Below are positions 34,000-45,749 of a stretch of 64,000 bases of DNA, piece by piece. Each line of letters starts with the position of its first letter. Within the stretch, counting starts at the first letter, position 1. Source of the DNA: Thysanoteuthis rhombus (taxonomy: Eukaryota; Mollusca; Cephalopoda; Oegopsida; Thysanoteuthidae); the NCBI GenBank assembly GCA_963457665.1, contig OY735219.1, forward strand, positions 15,941,032 through 16,005,031, given 5' to 3'. Position numbers and translations under genes: made by a program. The notes below the pieces were generated by a model. The model saw nothing but the letters and a program-made list of their open reading frames with translations. It ran no database searches and had not been told where the DNA came from.

Positions 34000-35385
34000 T
34001 GAAGAATTCTTTTGCCATATGTTTCACTCAGGGTATTTAACTGGATGTTGGCTCCCACTTCAAGAGTGAATGTTATAGCAGGAATTCCCAAATGTCAGTG
34101 TCCTTTCTATTGCTCCAAGAATACATGTGTTTACCTACTGTACCAGATAATCTACGTAGAAAAATTTACATATGCTGCGGGTACCACATTAAATACTTGC
34201 ATGCTATTGATTCCGATTGCATTTTTAGGGAAGTTTGAAATGTTGCATTATCATATTGACATGCAGAAATTGCAATCAAAAGAAGGTAGTCTCTGTTCTT
34301 GATTAAAATGTTTGTTTTCATTCCTTTTGAAAAGAGCACTTCCGAGTATCGAGTGAGAGAGATGTTGAACTCCTGTTGCTTATTGTTCTCTAAACGCCAT
34401 CTTGGATTGACTTACAATCTCACATTATCTTGTATCAACATGTTCCCTTGGATAACTTCAGCTAAGGGGCAGACAAATTAATACTTCCAGGTCTCCTCTG
34501 AAATTGCTTGGCCATCTTTACAAAAGTGGTGTACCTCCATCTGTGGCACAGTGGATACTCCTCTTTTGGTCAAAGCATCACCCAATGCAGTACACCTCTA
34601 TCTCCCACTCGACTATCCTCTCCCTCAGTCTACATATCAACCCTCAACCTCCTGTCATTGATCCCTCTTTTTGTCTTTAGAATGTCAGTCATTGACTGAT
34701 TATAGGTACAGCACTGGACCTCCTGCAAATCAGGTTTATTGAATAATTCTTGGACAAGTGAACCAGAATCAGCAGCCACATCAAGAGAGAGAAAGAGGGC
34801 TTCCAAGTAATAGACTCTTGGTCACTCTCACCAATCTCAAAGATTGCCAACTTATTGGCACCAGCTTGTTATTACCTCCTTTTAAAAATATGATGTGTCC
34901 CCCATAGGATGACCAATCCTACATACTCACATATGCGGCATTAGAACATGCAATAACTGTTAATTCTTTAGGGTCACTCAAAGGTGAGAACATAAGTTTC
35001 ACTTTGACTTCACTTTATTAAGAGCTTTGTTTGCCTCCTGCAAGATTTTGACTTTTGGTTGTTCCCCAGTATTACTCATCACACATATCAGGTCTGGTTT
35101 ATGATCCATCCCATTTGACCACTGAGCCTTTTTAAATACGATCTTTCTTCCTTGATAAATTATCATTTTGAGAAACCATTTACCGAAGATGTCTTTCAGT
35201 TTTTAAGCTGGCCTGACAGGCTATTTATTTACATATGTATAATGTCTATAGGCTGCACCAATAGTGATTACCATTTTTAAATTATGACTCTGCCGAGGAT
35301 TGAGCTCATACAATCGTCTGACAAGTTGATGTATACCAGTACGTTTTTCAGAATGACTGTCACCCTCCACAGATCATCATCATCA
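34000..35385. other. No gene seen
   Basis: Several plus-strand frames up to 96 residues (34,012-34,302), Cys/Leu/Tyr-rich, no motif. TTGGACAAGTGAACC at 34,750 echoes TTGGACAAGCGAACC at 30,138, a hint of another dispersed repeat. Confidence 0.3.
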
Positions 35386-35389
35386 ATGA

Positions 35390-35690
35390 ATTTCTTTTTT
35401 GTTTATTCCTGTAGATTCCCTCTGGAGCACAGGGTCACTCACAACCAGTCTGCTGCGGTTTCAGTTGCTAGTAGGTTTTCACAGGGAGGAGTTGCTAAAC
35501 CCATGCATATTTCTCCCTGTTTACCTAGGCTTGGGACCAGCTATACTGACTGCCTAGCTGTAACATTCTCTTAGTTGGACTGAATTAAAGGGCTCCAACC
35601 ACTATTTACCCAGTGCTGGGGGGATTCATACCTTTCCCAATTAGCGCCAAGTGAATGCAAACAGCCTTAACTAAAACTAAAACTCTAACT
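35390..35690 (+). mobile_element. Family I repeat, copy 2
   Basis: CCAGTCTGCTGCGGTTTCAG, GCTTGGGACCAGCTATACTG, ACTGCCTAGCTGTAAC, AAAGGGCTCCAACCACTATT and CAATTAGCGCCAAGTGAATG are all shared, in order, with the reverse complement of 62,940-63,250. Confidence 0.7.
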
Positions 35691-36084
35691 ATTTTATCAA
35701 TACTTTCTTATTATATCTATTTTTTTGACAGCAATTTGTCTCATCCATCAGCAGGTATTCAGTCTCGTAGAAAGAAAGCAATAACATCAGTCTGCTGATT
35801 TCTTTTTTCATGCTGATTTTTTATTTTTGTTTTGGAGGTTTCAACAGGGATTAAATAGTTATGATATAATTCAACATTTGCGACTAATAGGGCTTGATTT
35901 GTAGAACAAAAATGAATGATTGAAAAAAGGTTGAATTACCTCTTTTGGATTTGAAAAGTCAAATAATAATGGTGTCTGAAATTGAAGATAATTTATTGGG
36001 AAAAAGTGTAAGGGATGTAATTCAGCCTTTGGAATTAGATATTTTGAAAGGATATTCCACTGGACCAAAGACAGGATTTTTCCC

Positions 36085-36425
36085 AAATATTGACCAGTAG
36101 GGTTACCATTTTGGCCGTATTTGATCAATTTGGTTTTTTGGGAAAGGCCATGAATTTTTTGGTTCAGCCATATTAATCATTTTTTTCATTTCCTTCCAAC
36201 ATTTAATCTTTTAAAGTAGGAAAAAAAACTTTTGACAAGCATTTTTTGTTTACTCAAGAAGTTTGTTATTTGAAATAAGCTCATTCTTTCAAAGTTTTTT
36301 GAGGTGGAGGGGGGGGTCTATTTACAAAGTTGACTTTGTTGCTGTAGATTCTTTTGGTGTATACTGCAGTGTTGCAATGTTTTTGATATTTTCCCATTTT
36401 TGGTTTGTTTTTGGCCTGTTGACCA
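36085..36425 (+). mobile_element. Family C repeat, 5' part
   Basis: CATTTTGGCCGTATTTGATC, GGCCATGAATTTTTTGGTTC and TACTGCAGTGTTGCAATGTT follow the same order as at 2180-2550. A G run interrupts it near 36,308. Confidence 0.55.
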
Positions 36426-36710
36426 GTGCTCAATAGACAAGATGAAACCACCAACCATTACTTTATGAGAATTAGAGTGGAAAAATTCCTGCCTTATCTT
36501 CCTGCTCTGTCAAGGAACCAACTGGCATAGATCCCATCCCCAAACCAATTTTGGACGTCTCTTATGGGATCAAGTCCACCTATTCGAAAAATGTTTGATG
36601 GGAAAAAAAAAAAATATTCGACGGCACCACTTTATTTGTAAACGGGGAAATATATTTTTGGTCAGTTGATCTTGAAGATAGACTTTTTTTTTTTTTCGCT
36701 TAGTTATTGT

Positions 36711-36790
36711 AACCTCTATCCCATAATATTTGTTACATTTACTCATAGTTCACATACACAAAATGTAACAATTATGGGACAGATGTAGTT
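36711..36790. repeat. 80-nt hairpin of pre-miRNA size
   Basis: Left arm 36,711-36,740 (CTATCCCATAATATTTGTTA then CATTT) pairs with right arm 36,761-36,790 (AAATGTAACAATTATGGGAC then AG) around a 20-nt loop, with small bulges. Could be a short MITE or a miRNA-like hairpin. Confidence 0.55.
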
Positions 36791-36899
36791 TTGTTGTTTT
36801 TTAAATCATTTTTTCTTTTTTTTCTGCTTCTTCATTATTTTTCTTCCATTTGTTCAACCAATAATTTCAGTTGCATTTTTTCTAAAACACACATTCACT

Positions 36900-36965
36900 T
36901 TCTCTCACTGGCTTACCCTCACTCTCTCACTGTCACTCACCCAAACATACACATATATACATACA

Positions 36966-37003
<38 letters not shown>

Positions 37004-37010
37004 CTTTTTC
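36900..37010. repeat. (CT)n microsatellite
   Basis: CT-rich from 36,897, with about sixteen uninterrupted CT units at 36,969-36,999. Confidence 0.85.
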
Positions 37011-37829
37011 TACAAACCAACAGACTTAACATTTTATCCAGGTGCCTTTTATCTATAAATGCATTCAGATGAGTACTGTGATCTTTTTGATACTTTCTCC
37101 ATCTTTCTCTCTTTTTTCCTTCTTCTTTTCATCCTTGGGTTTGGTATTACCTCCCCACTCCATGCAAAAAAAAGAAAAATAATGTCTATATAGTTAGAAA
37201 CACCTTTAAAACCAATCTGTAGAACTCTAACCTGATGAGCAAGGTTTCTTCTCTTGAAGGGGGAATCACCCAACAAGCAATAGGAGAAGAGTTATCAGGT
37301 CGAATACATGTGTTCCTCCAGGATATTGTGTTGTTGATACTCTGAAGAAATTGCACTGACAATAACAACATAGAGAACCAACTCACAGCAAACTCTTCTT
37401 CTTTTATTCATGTTTTCTTCTTTCTTTTTCCTTCTTCTTTTCACCTGCTGATCTTTGCTGACTGTAAAGTCTCCTTTTTTTTTCTCTTTCTTCTTCTTTT
37501 TCCCCCTGTGTTACCATTCTTCTTGGGGGGGTAAAAACAAGTGCTAGGGAAATTCTAACAGCCACATATGACTAAGCCTCAGTTTATATTCACCGATGAT
37601 GTATTTGCAGCAAGGTTAGTGAACAAAAAACATTTCTCTCTTGTATATTTTTCTCTTAGTATATCTTTCTTGTCATTAAATTTTGAAATTTTGTTTTCTA
37701 TTTTCTTCTATTTTCATATGTTTATTGCGTGTATGTGAGTGTGCGTGAGTGTGTCTCTCTCTCTCTTTTTATGTGTCTATCTGTGTGTGTGTGTATTTTT
37801 CTCTCACTCTTTCTTTGTGTTGGTTTTCG

Positions 37830-38200
37830 ATCAGGGTTGATATTTTAGCCATTTGGAGGCCAAATTTGCCAAATTTAGCCTCTTTGAAAAGCATTTGGCC
37901 ATGAACTCTTTGGTTTGGACATGTTTAAATTTTTGGCCATCTTTTGGAATTTTTCATTTTCCATTTTTTTAAAAAGAAGGAAAAACAAATTTAGCTGATA
38001 ATTTCTTGTGCTTTTAATGTTAGACCTTTATTTCCTCAGGAATTTGTTAGTTTGAGAAAGTTGATTTTTCAAGGTTCTAGAGCAGTTTTATTTTCAATGG
38101 AATTGTGATGCTAAACTGAACACTTACTCTCTGTCATTCATATGGAAGTATAGCTTCAAAGTAATTGGTTACTTCTTTTATGAGGATTGTAAAATCTTTT
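37830..38200 (+). mobile_element. Family C repeat, 5' and middle
   Basis: TTTTAGCCATTTGGAGGCCA, CAAATTTGCCAAATTTAGCC, GTTGATTTTTCAAGGTTCTA, AATTGTGATGCTAAACTGAA and ATTCATATGGAAGTATAGC. The longest 5' part in the window. The segment 38,110-38,160 is found again, inverted, at 38,510-38,560. Confidence 0.65.
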
Positions 38201-38292
38201 TTCACATGTAATTTTTTATGCTTTTATTACGATTTGGGTGGATGCTATGCAGACCTGCACTTGGGTGCACACGGTCCCATGTACTCTCCTTG

Positions 38293-38304
38293 CCCCCCCC
38301 CCCC
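38293..38304. repeat. C12 homopolymer
   Basis: Twelve C in a row, potentially able to join a G-quadruplex on the minus strand; G12 occurs at 53,466-53,477. Confidence 0.8.
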
Positions 38305-38499
38305 AAATGCAATGAAAGCGCAAAAAATTTCATACAAAATTCTCATTTTTGAAAAGTCCATTGAAAAAGCAAGACTCATTTTTTTTTAAACAAAACAATG
38401 TTTTAAAAATGAGGCCCCAAAAAAGAATTATTTTTTTAAAAGGTGCTTCAAAATGAATAAGTAAATTCATTAGATTAATAAAATCATAATAAACAGAAG

Positions 38500-38570
38500 A
38501 TAATTCATGAGTCAACTTCCATATGAATGGCAGAAAATGAGGGTCCAGTTTGGGTGAACCCATTAATGCC
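38500..38570 (-). mobile_element. Family C fragment, inverted
   Basis: CTTCCATATGAATGGCAGAA then AATGAGGGTCCAGTTT is the reverse complement of the AACTGAAC...CATTCATATGGAAG region at 38,110-38,155. Confidence 0.6.
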
Positions 38571-38659
38571 AGACTTGAACTCTTATAGCATTGATTGAGG
38601 TAAGTTGACTTGTCATGTTAGTTTTTTTAATAACTTCTTATAATTGGTATATACTACAG

Positions 38660-39375
38660 TATTATAAGGTTTTATACAGTGTTGCCAAATGCTTTTCATC
38701 TAAATCTAGATGTTTTTGATTGTGCAGACACCATAAATTGCTACTAGATGATTTTTAATAAAATCAATAATGTTTTTATTCATTTTATAAAAATAAAATA
38801 AATGATAATTTCAACTAAGTTATAGTAATAGAAAAAGTAATATTTTGAATTGATTTATGATAATAAATGTTAATTGAACAACCATAGTGTCAGAATTTGA
38901 AGTCATGTAAGAAATTATATCGAAGAATTAATATGGTCAGAATAAATTCTATTTATGACATCATTGATACTTTCCACTGGAAAACATCTAAAATGGAGTA
39001 AAAAATATTTATAAATTATTAAACTATACCCATCAAAATAAGGTCCTAAATAGGTAAAAAAAACTTTTTTCCCACAAATAGAAAAAACATTTTTAGAAGG
39101 GGTCTAGTTTAGTATTGATGCCAATTCTGTAGACAGAACGGTACAGCCAGGAGCACTGGAACACTGGAACACAAACACACACGCAAATGTAAAAAAAAGT
39201 TGGAACCCTTCGCCATCTTTGATGGCTACAAAGGTTCAATATTTTTAATAGAATAAGTAATATTTTGATGAAGTAAATGTTGACAATTCTTGAGGATCTA
39301 GATGTTTTTAGATGTTTTTGACTCAATATTTGGCATTTTTTCTCTGAATATCTGGCAAACCTATATGGGAGCCTC
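38660..39375 (+). mobile_element. Family C tail
   Basis: TACAGTATTATAAGGTTTTA, CATCTAAATCTAGATGTTTT, an AT-rich stretch with AAAAGTAATATTTTGA, then GAGGATCTAGATGTTTTTAG (39,290 on) and TGGCATTTTTTCTCTGAATA. The order agrees with 5540-5800. Confidence 0.55.
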
Positions 39376-39389
39376 TCTTTTTTTAGGTG

Positions 39390-40020
39390 TGTGTGTGTAT
39401 GTGTGTCTTCAAGTGTGTGTATGTATGTATCCCTCTCTGCATGTCTCTTTTTTTTTTCTCTCTCCCTATCTTCCTCATCGTTTAACACATTGTCTGATTT
39501 TTTTGTATTTATTTTTTCCTTTCTTTTCCTTCTTATTTCCACCATTAACATTATCTTTCTCTTTTTTCTATATCCAAAATCGGCTTTCTTTCATTTTATT
39601 TATTCATTTACTTTTTAGATTTTTGCTTCACTTTTTCTTCCCAGCCTTTCTTTCTTTTTTCTTTATCCTATTTTCTATTCTTTTTCTTTCTTTCTTTCTT
39701 ACTTGCTTTCTTTTTCCTTTATCTTTTTTCCTCTTTCTCTTCTTTTGTCTTCTTTCTTTCTCATTCCTTTTTCTTTCTTTCTTTTTCATTTTCTTTCTGT
39801 CTTTCTTTTTCTTTCTTTCTTTTTTCTTCCTTCTTTTCTCTTTTTCTTTCTTACTTTCTACTTCTATTCATATTGCTTTCTATCTTTTCCTAATATTTTC
39901 CACCCCACCTTTACCCTGTCTATCTCTTTCTTTCTATTTCTGCCTATCAGTATATTTCTATTTTTCATCCTCTCTTCTTCCTTACAGTCTTATTTCTCTC
40001 GACTCTTAACTTTTCATTTT
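39390..40020. repeat. 630-bp pyrimidine tract, (GT)n then (CTTT)n-like
   Basis: GT-rich to 39,430, then almost only C and T with TTTC, CTTT and TTTCT words. It produces the longest open frame in the window (235 residues, 39,302-40,009), which is nearly all Phe, Leu and Ser and is plainly an artefact. Such tracts can form triplex DNA. Confidence 0.85.
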
Positions 40021-40669
40021 CAGCCAAATCTGATTCCACTGCTTCAGGATTAACTCTCTCCTTTTTTAGTTTTTTAGATGAGGGATCATTAAAATGTATA
40101 GATTTTTTCAGACTATCATCCTAAACTTGGTTCATCTTTTGAACGTAACATTTCAGCTGTTACACCCTATGGCCACAGCCTTCTTCAGACAGATTTCGCA
40201 AATGTAGATGGTTTGGAATATTGGGACAGATTTCAAAAATTGACTATCACAAATTAGCTTTGAAATAAAACAATATTGTCAAGCAATAAAAATAATGTTC
40301 CTTCCTTTAGAAAGGATTTTATATTTTGAAAAAAGGTTTTTATTTAAATTTTGGTGTTTTTTTTTCTATTCCTTCTTGAATAATAGATTAAAAAAATGTT
40401 TATTCCTCAGCAACTAGCAGCCGGTTTATTTCACTACTCAATCTATCAGCCAAATTCCAATATTCATCTATGTATCTATACATTTTTTTTACTGAGAGAT
40501 AAATGTAAACAGATAGGCATAAATTCATTTTTACATGACTATGAAACTTCTTGTTAGAATGTAGTTTTGATGTCATTCCTACAGTTTCAGGAACACTCAG
40601 AACAGTGCATTTTAGATTATTCCAGAGATTTCTTTAGGGTTTATTATATCACCAACATCCGGCTACAAA

Positions 40670-41170
40670 CCAGTGTTGCCTGATAGTTGGAGACGTTTCT
40701 AGCCTAAAATACAAGAAAAATGGCCAAATACTAAAATTGTTTATAAAACAACAAAAATGAGAATTTTTTTGTTAGTACAAATGACAGAAAGTAAAAATCC
40801 AGTTTGGCATTACAATTACATTGTTAGTAGAAACACCTGCATAACTTTGAAAAAAAGGACTTTTTTCAAACTGAAAAAAATTCCTGAAGAAACAAGTCTC
40901 ATGGATGAAAAGTGCAAAAAATCACTTGCAAAATTTCATCGTTTCTATTCTTTTTGATAAATGTTCAAAGGAAATGAGAAAATACCAGAATATGGCCAAA
41001 CCCAAACTTTTCATAGCTAAATTTGCCAAATTTGGCCATGATATGGCCAAAGCAGCAACCCTATTACAAACACAACCTATTTTTCTTTTTTCTGGAACTC
41101 AAACAAATTATTTATTATTTTATTTTGTTAACACCCTGAGAAAGAATAGAAAGCTGAATAAGAGATTTTT
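40670..41170 (-). mobile_element. Family C repeat, inverted
   Basis: AATGGCCAAATACTAAAATT, CATGGATGAAAAGTGCAAAA and ATAGCTAAATTTGCCAAATT then TGGCCATGATATGGCCAAAG are reverse complements of the 5' landmarks of family C. The end near 41,150 (AGAGATTTTTCAAGGTTAGA) is in the forward direction, so two pieces meet here. Confidence 0.55.
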
Positions 41171-41180
41171 CAAGGTTAGA

Positions 41181-41340
41181 GCAGTGGTTTTCGAACTTTG
41201 AAGTATGATGGGACACAAATAAATACATTTGACTTCCACAAGCTAACCAGCTGTAACAATAAAATAGATTAGACCAGTGGTTTTAAAACTTTGAAAACTC
41301 AAGAAATCCTTCTCTAAAGGGAATATTCTAGCGGACGCCT
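41181..41340 (+). mobile_element. hAT-like termini, two in tandem
   Basis: GCAGTGGTTTTCGAACTTTG at 41,181 and CCAGTGGTTTTAAAACTTTG at 41,273, the second followed by GAAATCCTTCTCTAAAGGGA. The CAGTGGTTCTCAAACTTT pattern is typical of non-autonomous hAT transposon ends. No transposase is present. Confidence 0.5.
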
Positions 41341-41839
41341 ATTTTTAACATTCAGATTTTGACTGTAATCAATGAACAACAAAGATAATAAGAAATAATT
41401 TTCAACCTTTAAATATCATATTTATTCTAAATGGATTACATTTATTTGAAGTCTTATATATGGTACAGGTCTGCACACAATTATTATGTTTTTCGATTGT
41501 TGTGCAATGGATGATGTTGTTTTCCTGTCATAAGATTAAAAATATCAAGATTAGAGGGAACACTGCTACAAAACCCCAAGCATAAACTTCTATATTCTGA
41601 CATATACTTTTTTGTTTACATTTTAACATCATTTTACACTATTTTCAAAAATAACTCAATCAAGGTGTACACAAAAAATTTCTACATCGGATTTTCGTCA
41701 ATCTTTCTTCTTGCTAATGGTACAAAGATTCCAATGATACAATATTTGTAAATATAAAATATCATGTTAGGAATCTGTTTCTGATTGAGAAATATTTTGG
41801 CATTTTTTTTTTCTTCCTAAATTTCTTTATTCACTCCTG

Positions 41840-41942
41840 TCAGTCCACAAGTTCTCAATGAAATTTTGTGGAAGGTTAGGCAATAGGGCATAGAAGAATT
41901 GATTAAATTTCAGGATGGATCCATGCTCGATGACTTAGTCAT
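41840..41942 (-). mobile_element. Family A core fragment
   Basis: CAAGTTCTCAATGAAATTTT, GTGGAAGGTTAGGCAATAGG and GGATGGATCCATGCTCGATG: one core unit without termini. Confidence 0.65.
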
Positions 41943-41949
41943 GATTAGA

Positions 41950-42990
41950 AAAATATAATGTCACAGTCATCCATTTGGAATTTCTAAATAACGTCAATTT
42001 TCTTTCCAACAGTACATCATGTCCTTTGTACAAGCATTGGCTCCAAACAACTTACAGGGGTCAAATTGGCCACCATCTTGGATTTTCTCCTAGGATTTCT
42101 TGAGACTTTTAGTATAGTGTTTTGGAGACTTGATAGAAATGCATTGTGCAGAAAAGAATTAGGTTTTAATTTTTTCCAGTTTTGACTCCTAATCAGGCTA
42201 GTTTGAACTATGTCCATGTACTCATCATCCATTTTCCCTTTCATCTATCACTATCTCTTGATTGAGCAACTCTGTGGTAGAAGCAGGGAAGACATTATAC
42301 CCATACTGGACACATTCATGACCATAGGCATATGAGAAATCTTTGATAAGGAGGGTATAGCCCAAATTTGGGGAGGCACTTACTCCATACCCCTACCACC
42401 TGGCTCACACACCAATGTTCATGGCTCCAAATACATGTTTGCAGTGCCTTATTAACCATGGGGCACTTCTGGCACATCAGTTTGTCTTATTTTCATTAAT
42501 GTGATTTTTATTTCTTATACTCCAGTCAAGAATTTTTTTTTGTCATATGCAATTCATACTTTTCATTTTCAACTCAAATGAAACACTATTAATTCACTCT
42601 GCCAAATTTTATTTGTTCATTATGTACCTATACTCATACATACCAGTTCAAATTAAGCAAAGATACACATAAATACTTGTGCAAGTGTGTATTAAATATG
42701 CACATTTATGTTATATACACACTGGTTTACCAATGCCATCTAAGTTGGAACGTTATAGTCAATAAATGAAAATGGTGCTGTACAATTATCTTATGTAACC
42801 CTGACTCAATGTTTCCCATTTAAAAAAAGTCTCTTATCATTTGCTGGTGTTCACGCCATCATGTGACATTGGGATCAGGTCTTACATCTCTGTCAACGGT
42901 CAAGTGTACCAACTGACACCTGGACCATACAGTGGGTAATACTTGCTGACACTACAAATGGCAGTTGGAATGCTTATCATATAACAAGGT
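41950..42990. other. No gene confirmed
   Basis: A minus-strand frame of 75 residues (42,017-42,244; MDDEYMDIVQTSLIRSQNWK) has reasonable composition but no family is recognised. The rest is unannotated AT-rich DNA. Confidence 0.25.
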
Positions 42991-42999
42991 TGTCTCTAA

Positions 43000-43600
43000 G
43001 ATATATCCAAATATACCTCCCACCCCACTGTAAATATATACTTTTCCCCCCACCCTGGAACATATACTTTGCCTTCCCCAAAAAATGGCAGCAGACGCCC
43101 ATGTCAAGAGCTGAATTATTATTTATGTGATTCATTTATGTATAAATATGTCCTTGCTATTGTATATGGGCGTTCTCTGTCACTATTGTTAGGGGGGAGG
43201 GTGAAAAGATATATTGGAGCGGGAGGGGCAAAAAGATATATCTGGACCTTGATAGTCAGTTAAGGAACTATCAAGTATCTATGTGACATCTGTTGGCATC
43301 TGCTGGAGAGGGTAGAAACAGGGTATTTGCCCCCCCCCCCCAACCCCTTCCTGGATCAGGCCTTCTCATTGAGGGAGAGGGAATTTGAAAATTGAAACTT
43401 CATAGAAATCACTATGAAGTGACAGCTTAGGATGAGTTACAGCTTAGGAAGTCCCTAGTCTTTTAATTGACAACCAATATCCGAATATTTCATCTGGATA
43501 TATTTTTTGTGACCCCCCACCCACCAAGAATATATCTTTTTGTCCCACCCACCCCACAACAGAGGTGGCAGATGCTCATGTTTTTGGTATAGTAGATTTT
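43000..43600. repeat. Polypyrimidine modules in both orientations, with family Q copy 2
   Basis: CATATACTTTGCCTTCCCCA (43,060), its inverted relative GGGGCAAAAAGATATATCTG (43,226) and AGAATATATCTTTTTGTCCC (43,528) recur, each beside a (G)CAGA(C/T)GC(C/T)CATG word or its near copy. Between them 43,346-43,490 matches family Q at 1853. A CCCC run lies at 43,330-43,340. Confidence 0.5.
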
Positions 43601-43714
43601 ACTGTTGGACACATGCACTGACTGCCAACAGAAGGAGAAGATCATGCTGCACCAACCTTCCAAATGGGGAGTTGAGAGGGAAGGAGAAACTGGAAAGTAA
43701 GATGCAGTAGAACC

Positions 43715-43850
43715 CTGAAATATGAAATTATGATGACAGTTTGGCACGTTGTGAGCGCTCTTTCTGTCATACCTAAACGAATTCATGGTGCTGATAAAAA
43801 AAAAAAATTGATGGCTTTTGATTTCATTATTGCATTGACATCTGATCGAT
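43715..43850 (+). mobile_element. Family G hairpin MITE, one arm
   Basis: GAAATTATGATGACAGTTTG then GCACG, ACCTAAACGAATTCATGG and GATGGCTTTTGATTTCATTA then CATCTGATCGAT match the interior and right arm of the elements at 55,698 and 56,994. The left arm is not found. Confidence 0.6.
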
Positions 43851-43989
43851 TAGTTGTATAGTTATACTTTTTTTTAGCCTTTGTATAATTTTTGGAATCT
43901 TTAAACGCTGTGTTCAGCGACCATTATTTACATCGGTTAGACCATGGATTACTATTATATCCAATTTACGACGTGAAAAGTAACATGAA

Positions 43990-45000
43990 CCACGTGCAGT
44001 CTTACACCGCTAACTTGATCCCCGTCTCCTTACAACTTTCAAACTTCCTTTACCCTCGGTGAGAAGGTCTGATCCGGAGGCGGGAGGCAAAATCCCTGTT
44101 TGACCCCAACTCCTACCCACAGTGTCATTATGAATATGAAACAAATATCCTTGATTGTTTTTCATATCAATTTCATTCAAACAGTGTTGATATTTTAATG
44201 TTGAATTTATTTTAAATTTTAAATCACAGTCTTTGAATTCGAGCATTGCAAAATTAAAATGTTACATAAAAAGTGTATACGTAAAAAGTTACATCAACAT
44301 ATACGTGTTTTTACGAACATGAACGCCTTATAATCCGTCTTATGTGTACTATATAAATTCATTTACACTTACGATGTACGTCATATATATTTTACCAGAC
44401 ACTGTCTGACGTCAACGAAAGTATTTATGTACGTAATACAGAGCCGCTGGGAGATGTACCGATGGGAGACTTATTTGAGTAGGTGGGGGTCGGGGTATGG
44501 GGGACACATTTGTGACTATATTTTACTGTAAATTCTATATCGTCTATATTTAAGCGAAACCACCTACTGCCCCGAACCCGTCTCTGGTAAATCTCTTCTC
44601 TCGTTAATAAGTCCCAACCCCAACTCGTGATACTCAAAAAACAGCGAACATTCAACTGGCAGTCGAACACGTGCGTGCACGCTCATACCTATGAAGCATG
44701 GTAAAAATCGGTCAATTTTTGCTCACCTTGCACTTTTTCACAGTTTTGTATGTTATTAGCATTATTCGCCTTCTCTACGTGCGTGGGATGCGTCTTGTGG
44801 CCTTTTTTTTATTGTGAGGCCCAACACGTGTACATGTGTGTACTGACAAAAATTGACCAGCTCCCTCGAGCTTGTTTTTTGCACGCTACAGGCCTTAGGG
44901 AATGCTCTGACCCTACACCTGACAGATCCCCTGGAACTACACTTTATAGTTTTGGGAGATATTAGGAAAATCTTGTACCAAGGCATGTATGCAATTATCA
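43990..45000. other. No gene seen; CpG frequency rises here
   Basis: From about 43,900 CG dinucleotides become common. TGACGTCA occurs at 44,408-44,415. Frames of 70-80 residues on both strands overlap one another without motifs. Could be unmethylated regulatory DNA, but no core promoter is proven. Confidence 0.3.
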
Positions 45001-45005
45001 AAGCA

Positions 45006-45310
45006 AAGTTAATTTTAAAGTGAGAGTGGGATAGAGAAGGTTAGGCAGTGTCCTTGACGGAACCTCTCTCTGGATTGATTTTTGTCGTTGTTTTTACTAG
45101 ATGTTGGTAGGTAATTCTTCTTAGTTGGGATTGTCTGTTGCCATTTTTTTTTTTTTTTTTTTCGGATAGGTAAGTTAATTTTAAGCTACAAGTGAGAGAG
45201 TGTGAGAGAGATACTGTTAGGGAGTGTCCCTAACGGAACTTCTCACAGAGGGCTTTTCTTTTTTAGGTGTGGGTAGCTCTAGTTCTTAGAACTGTTTTCA
45301 GTTGGATAGG
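45006..45310 (+). repeat. Two-copy tandem duplication with a short hairpin
   Basis: AAGTTAATTTTAAAGTGAGA ... GTGTCCTTGACGGAACCTCT (45,006 on) is repeated as AAGTTAATTTTAAGCTACAA ... GTGTCCCTAACGGAACTTCT (45,172 on), each ending in GGATAGGTA(A/G)GTTA. Period about 166. The second copy contains the perfect stem GTTAGGGA/TCCCTAAC (45,216-45,234). Confidence 0.7.
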
Positions 45311-45459
45311 TAGGTTAGATAAGAAACGATAAGTGATGATAACACGGCCCCTTTACAGTTTCACACAGTCACACTGGGTTACTATTTCTTCTCCCTCTCT
45401 TCTCCGTCTGTCTGTCTGTCTTTCTCTCTCTATCTCTATCTCTCTCTTCTTTTTCTCGT

Positions 45460-45745
45460 GTTTATGTAGTACTTCCGCTGGGCACGGCTTGAACCGTCCT
45501 TGCCTGGGACCCATATATCACATTACTACTAAGCTCAATTTCGATGTGTGGATAGGACATGTAGGCGACAAGCCCACTAAGTGGTGTCATTTGCTTCACC
45601 CTGGGCTATTTTACAGTTAGCTCAGGAAGATGGATTCATGCCTTACTCAAGGGCATTAGTACGTAGTGAAGACACGAGTTTGAACTCGTCTCACCCAGTC
45701 TATTTTCCAAGGTGTTACTTGCTCGGTGACCGGGCCCCCGTTTGT
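45460..45745 (+). mobile_element. Family I repeat, copy 3
   Basis: TTGCCTGGGACCCATATATC, GATGGATTCATGCCTTACTC then AAGGGCATTAGTACGTAGTG, and CGAGTTTGAACTCGTCTC. The last motif resembles a tRNA B box (GGTTCGAATCC) in reverse-friendly form. It keeps more CpG than the other copies. Confidence 0.55.
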
Positions 45746-45749
45746 GCAT

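Noticed and set aside
39302-40009. Longest open frame, 235 residues, plus strand
   Set aside because: Almost only Phe, Leu and Ser; it is the translation of a pyrimidine tract.
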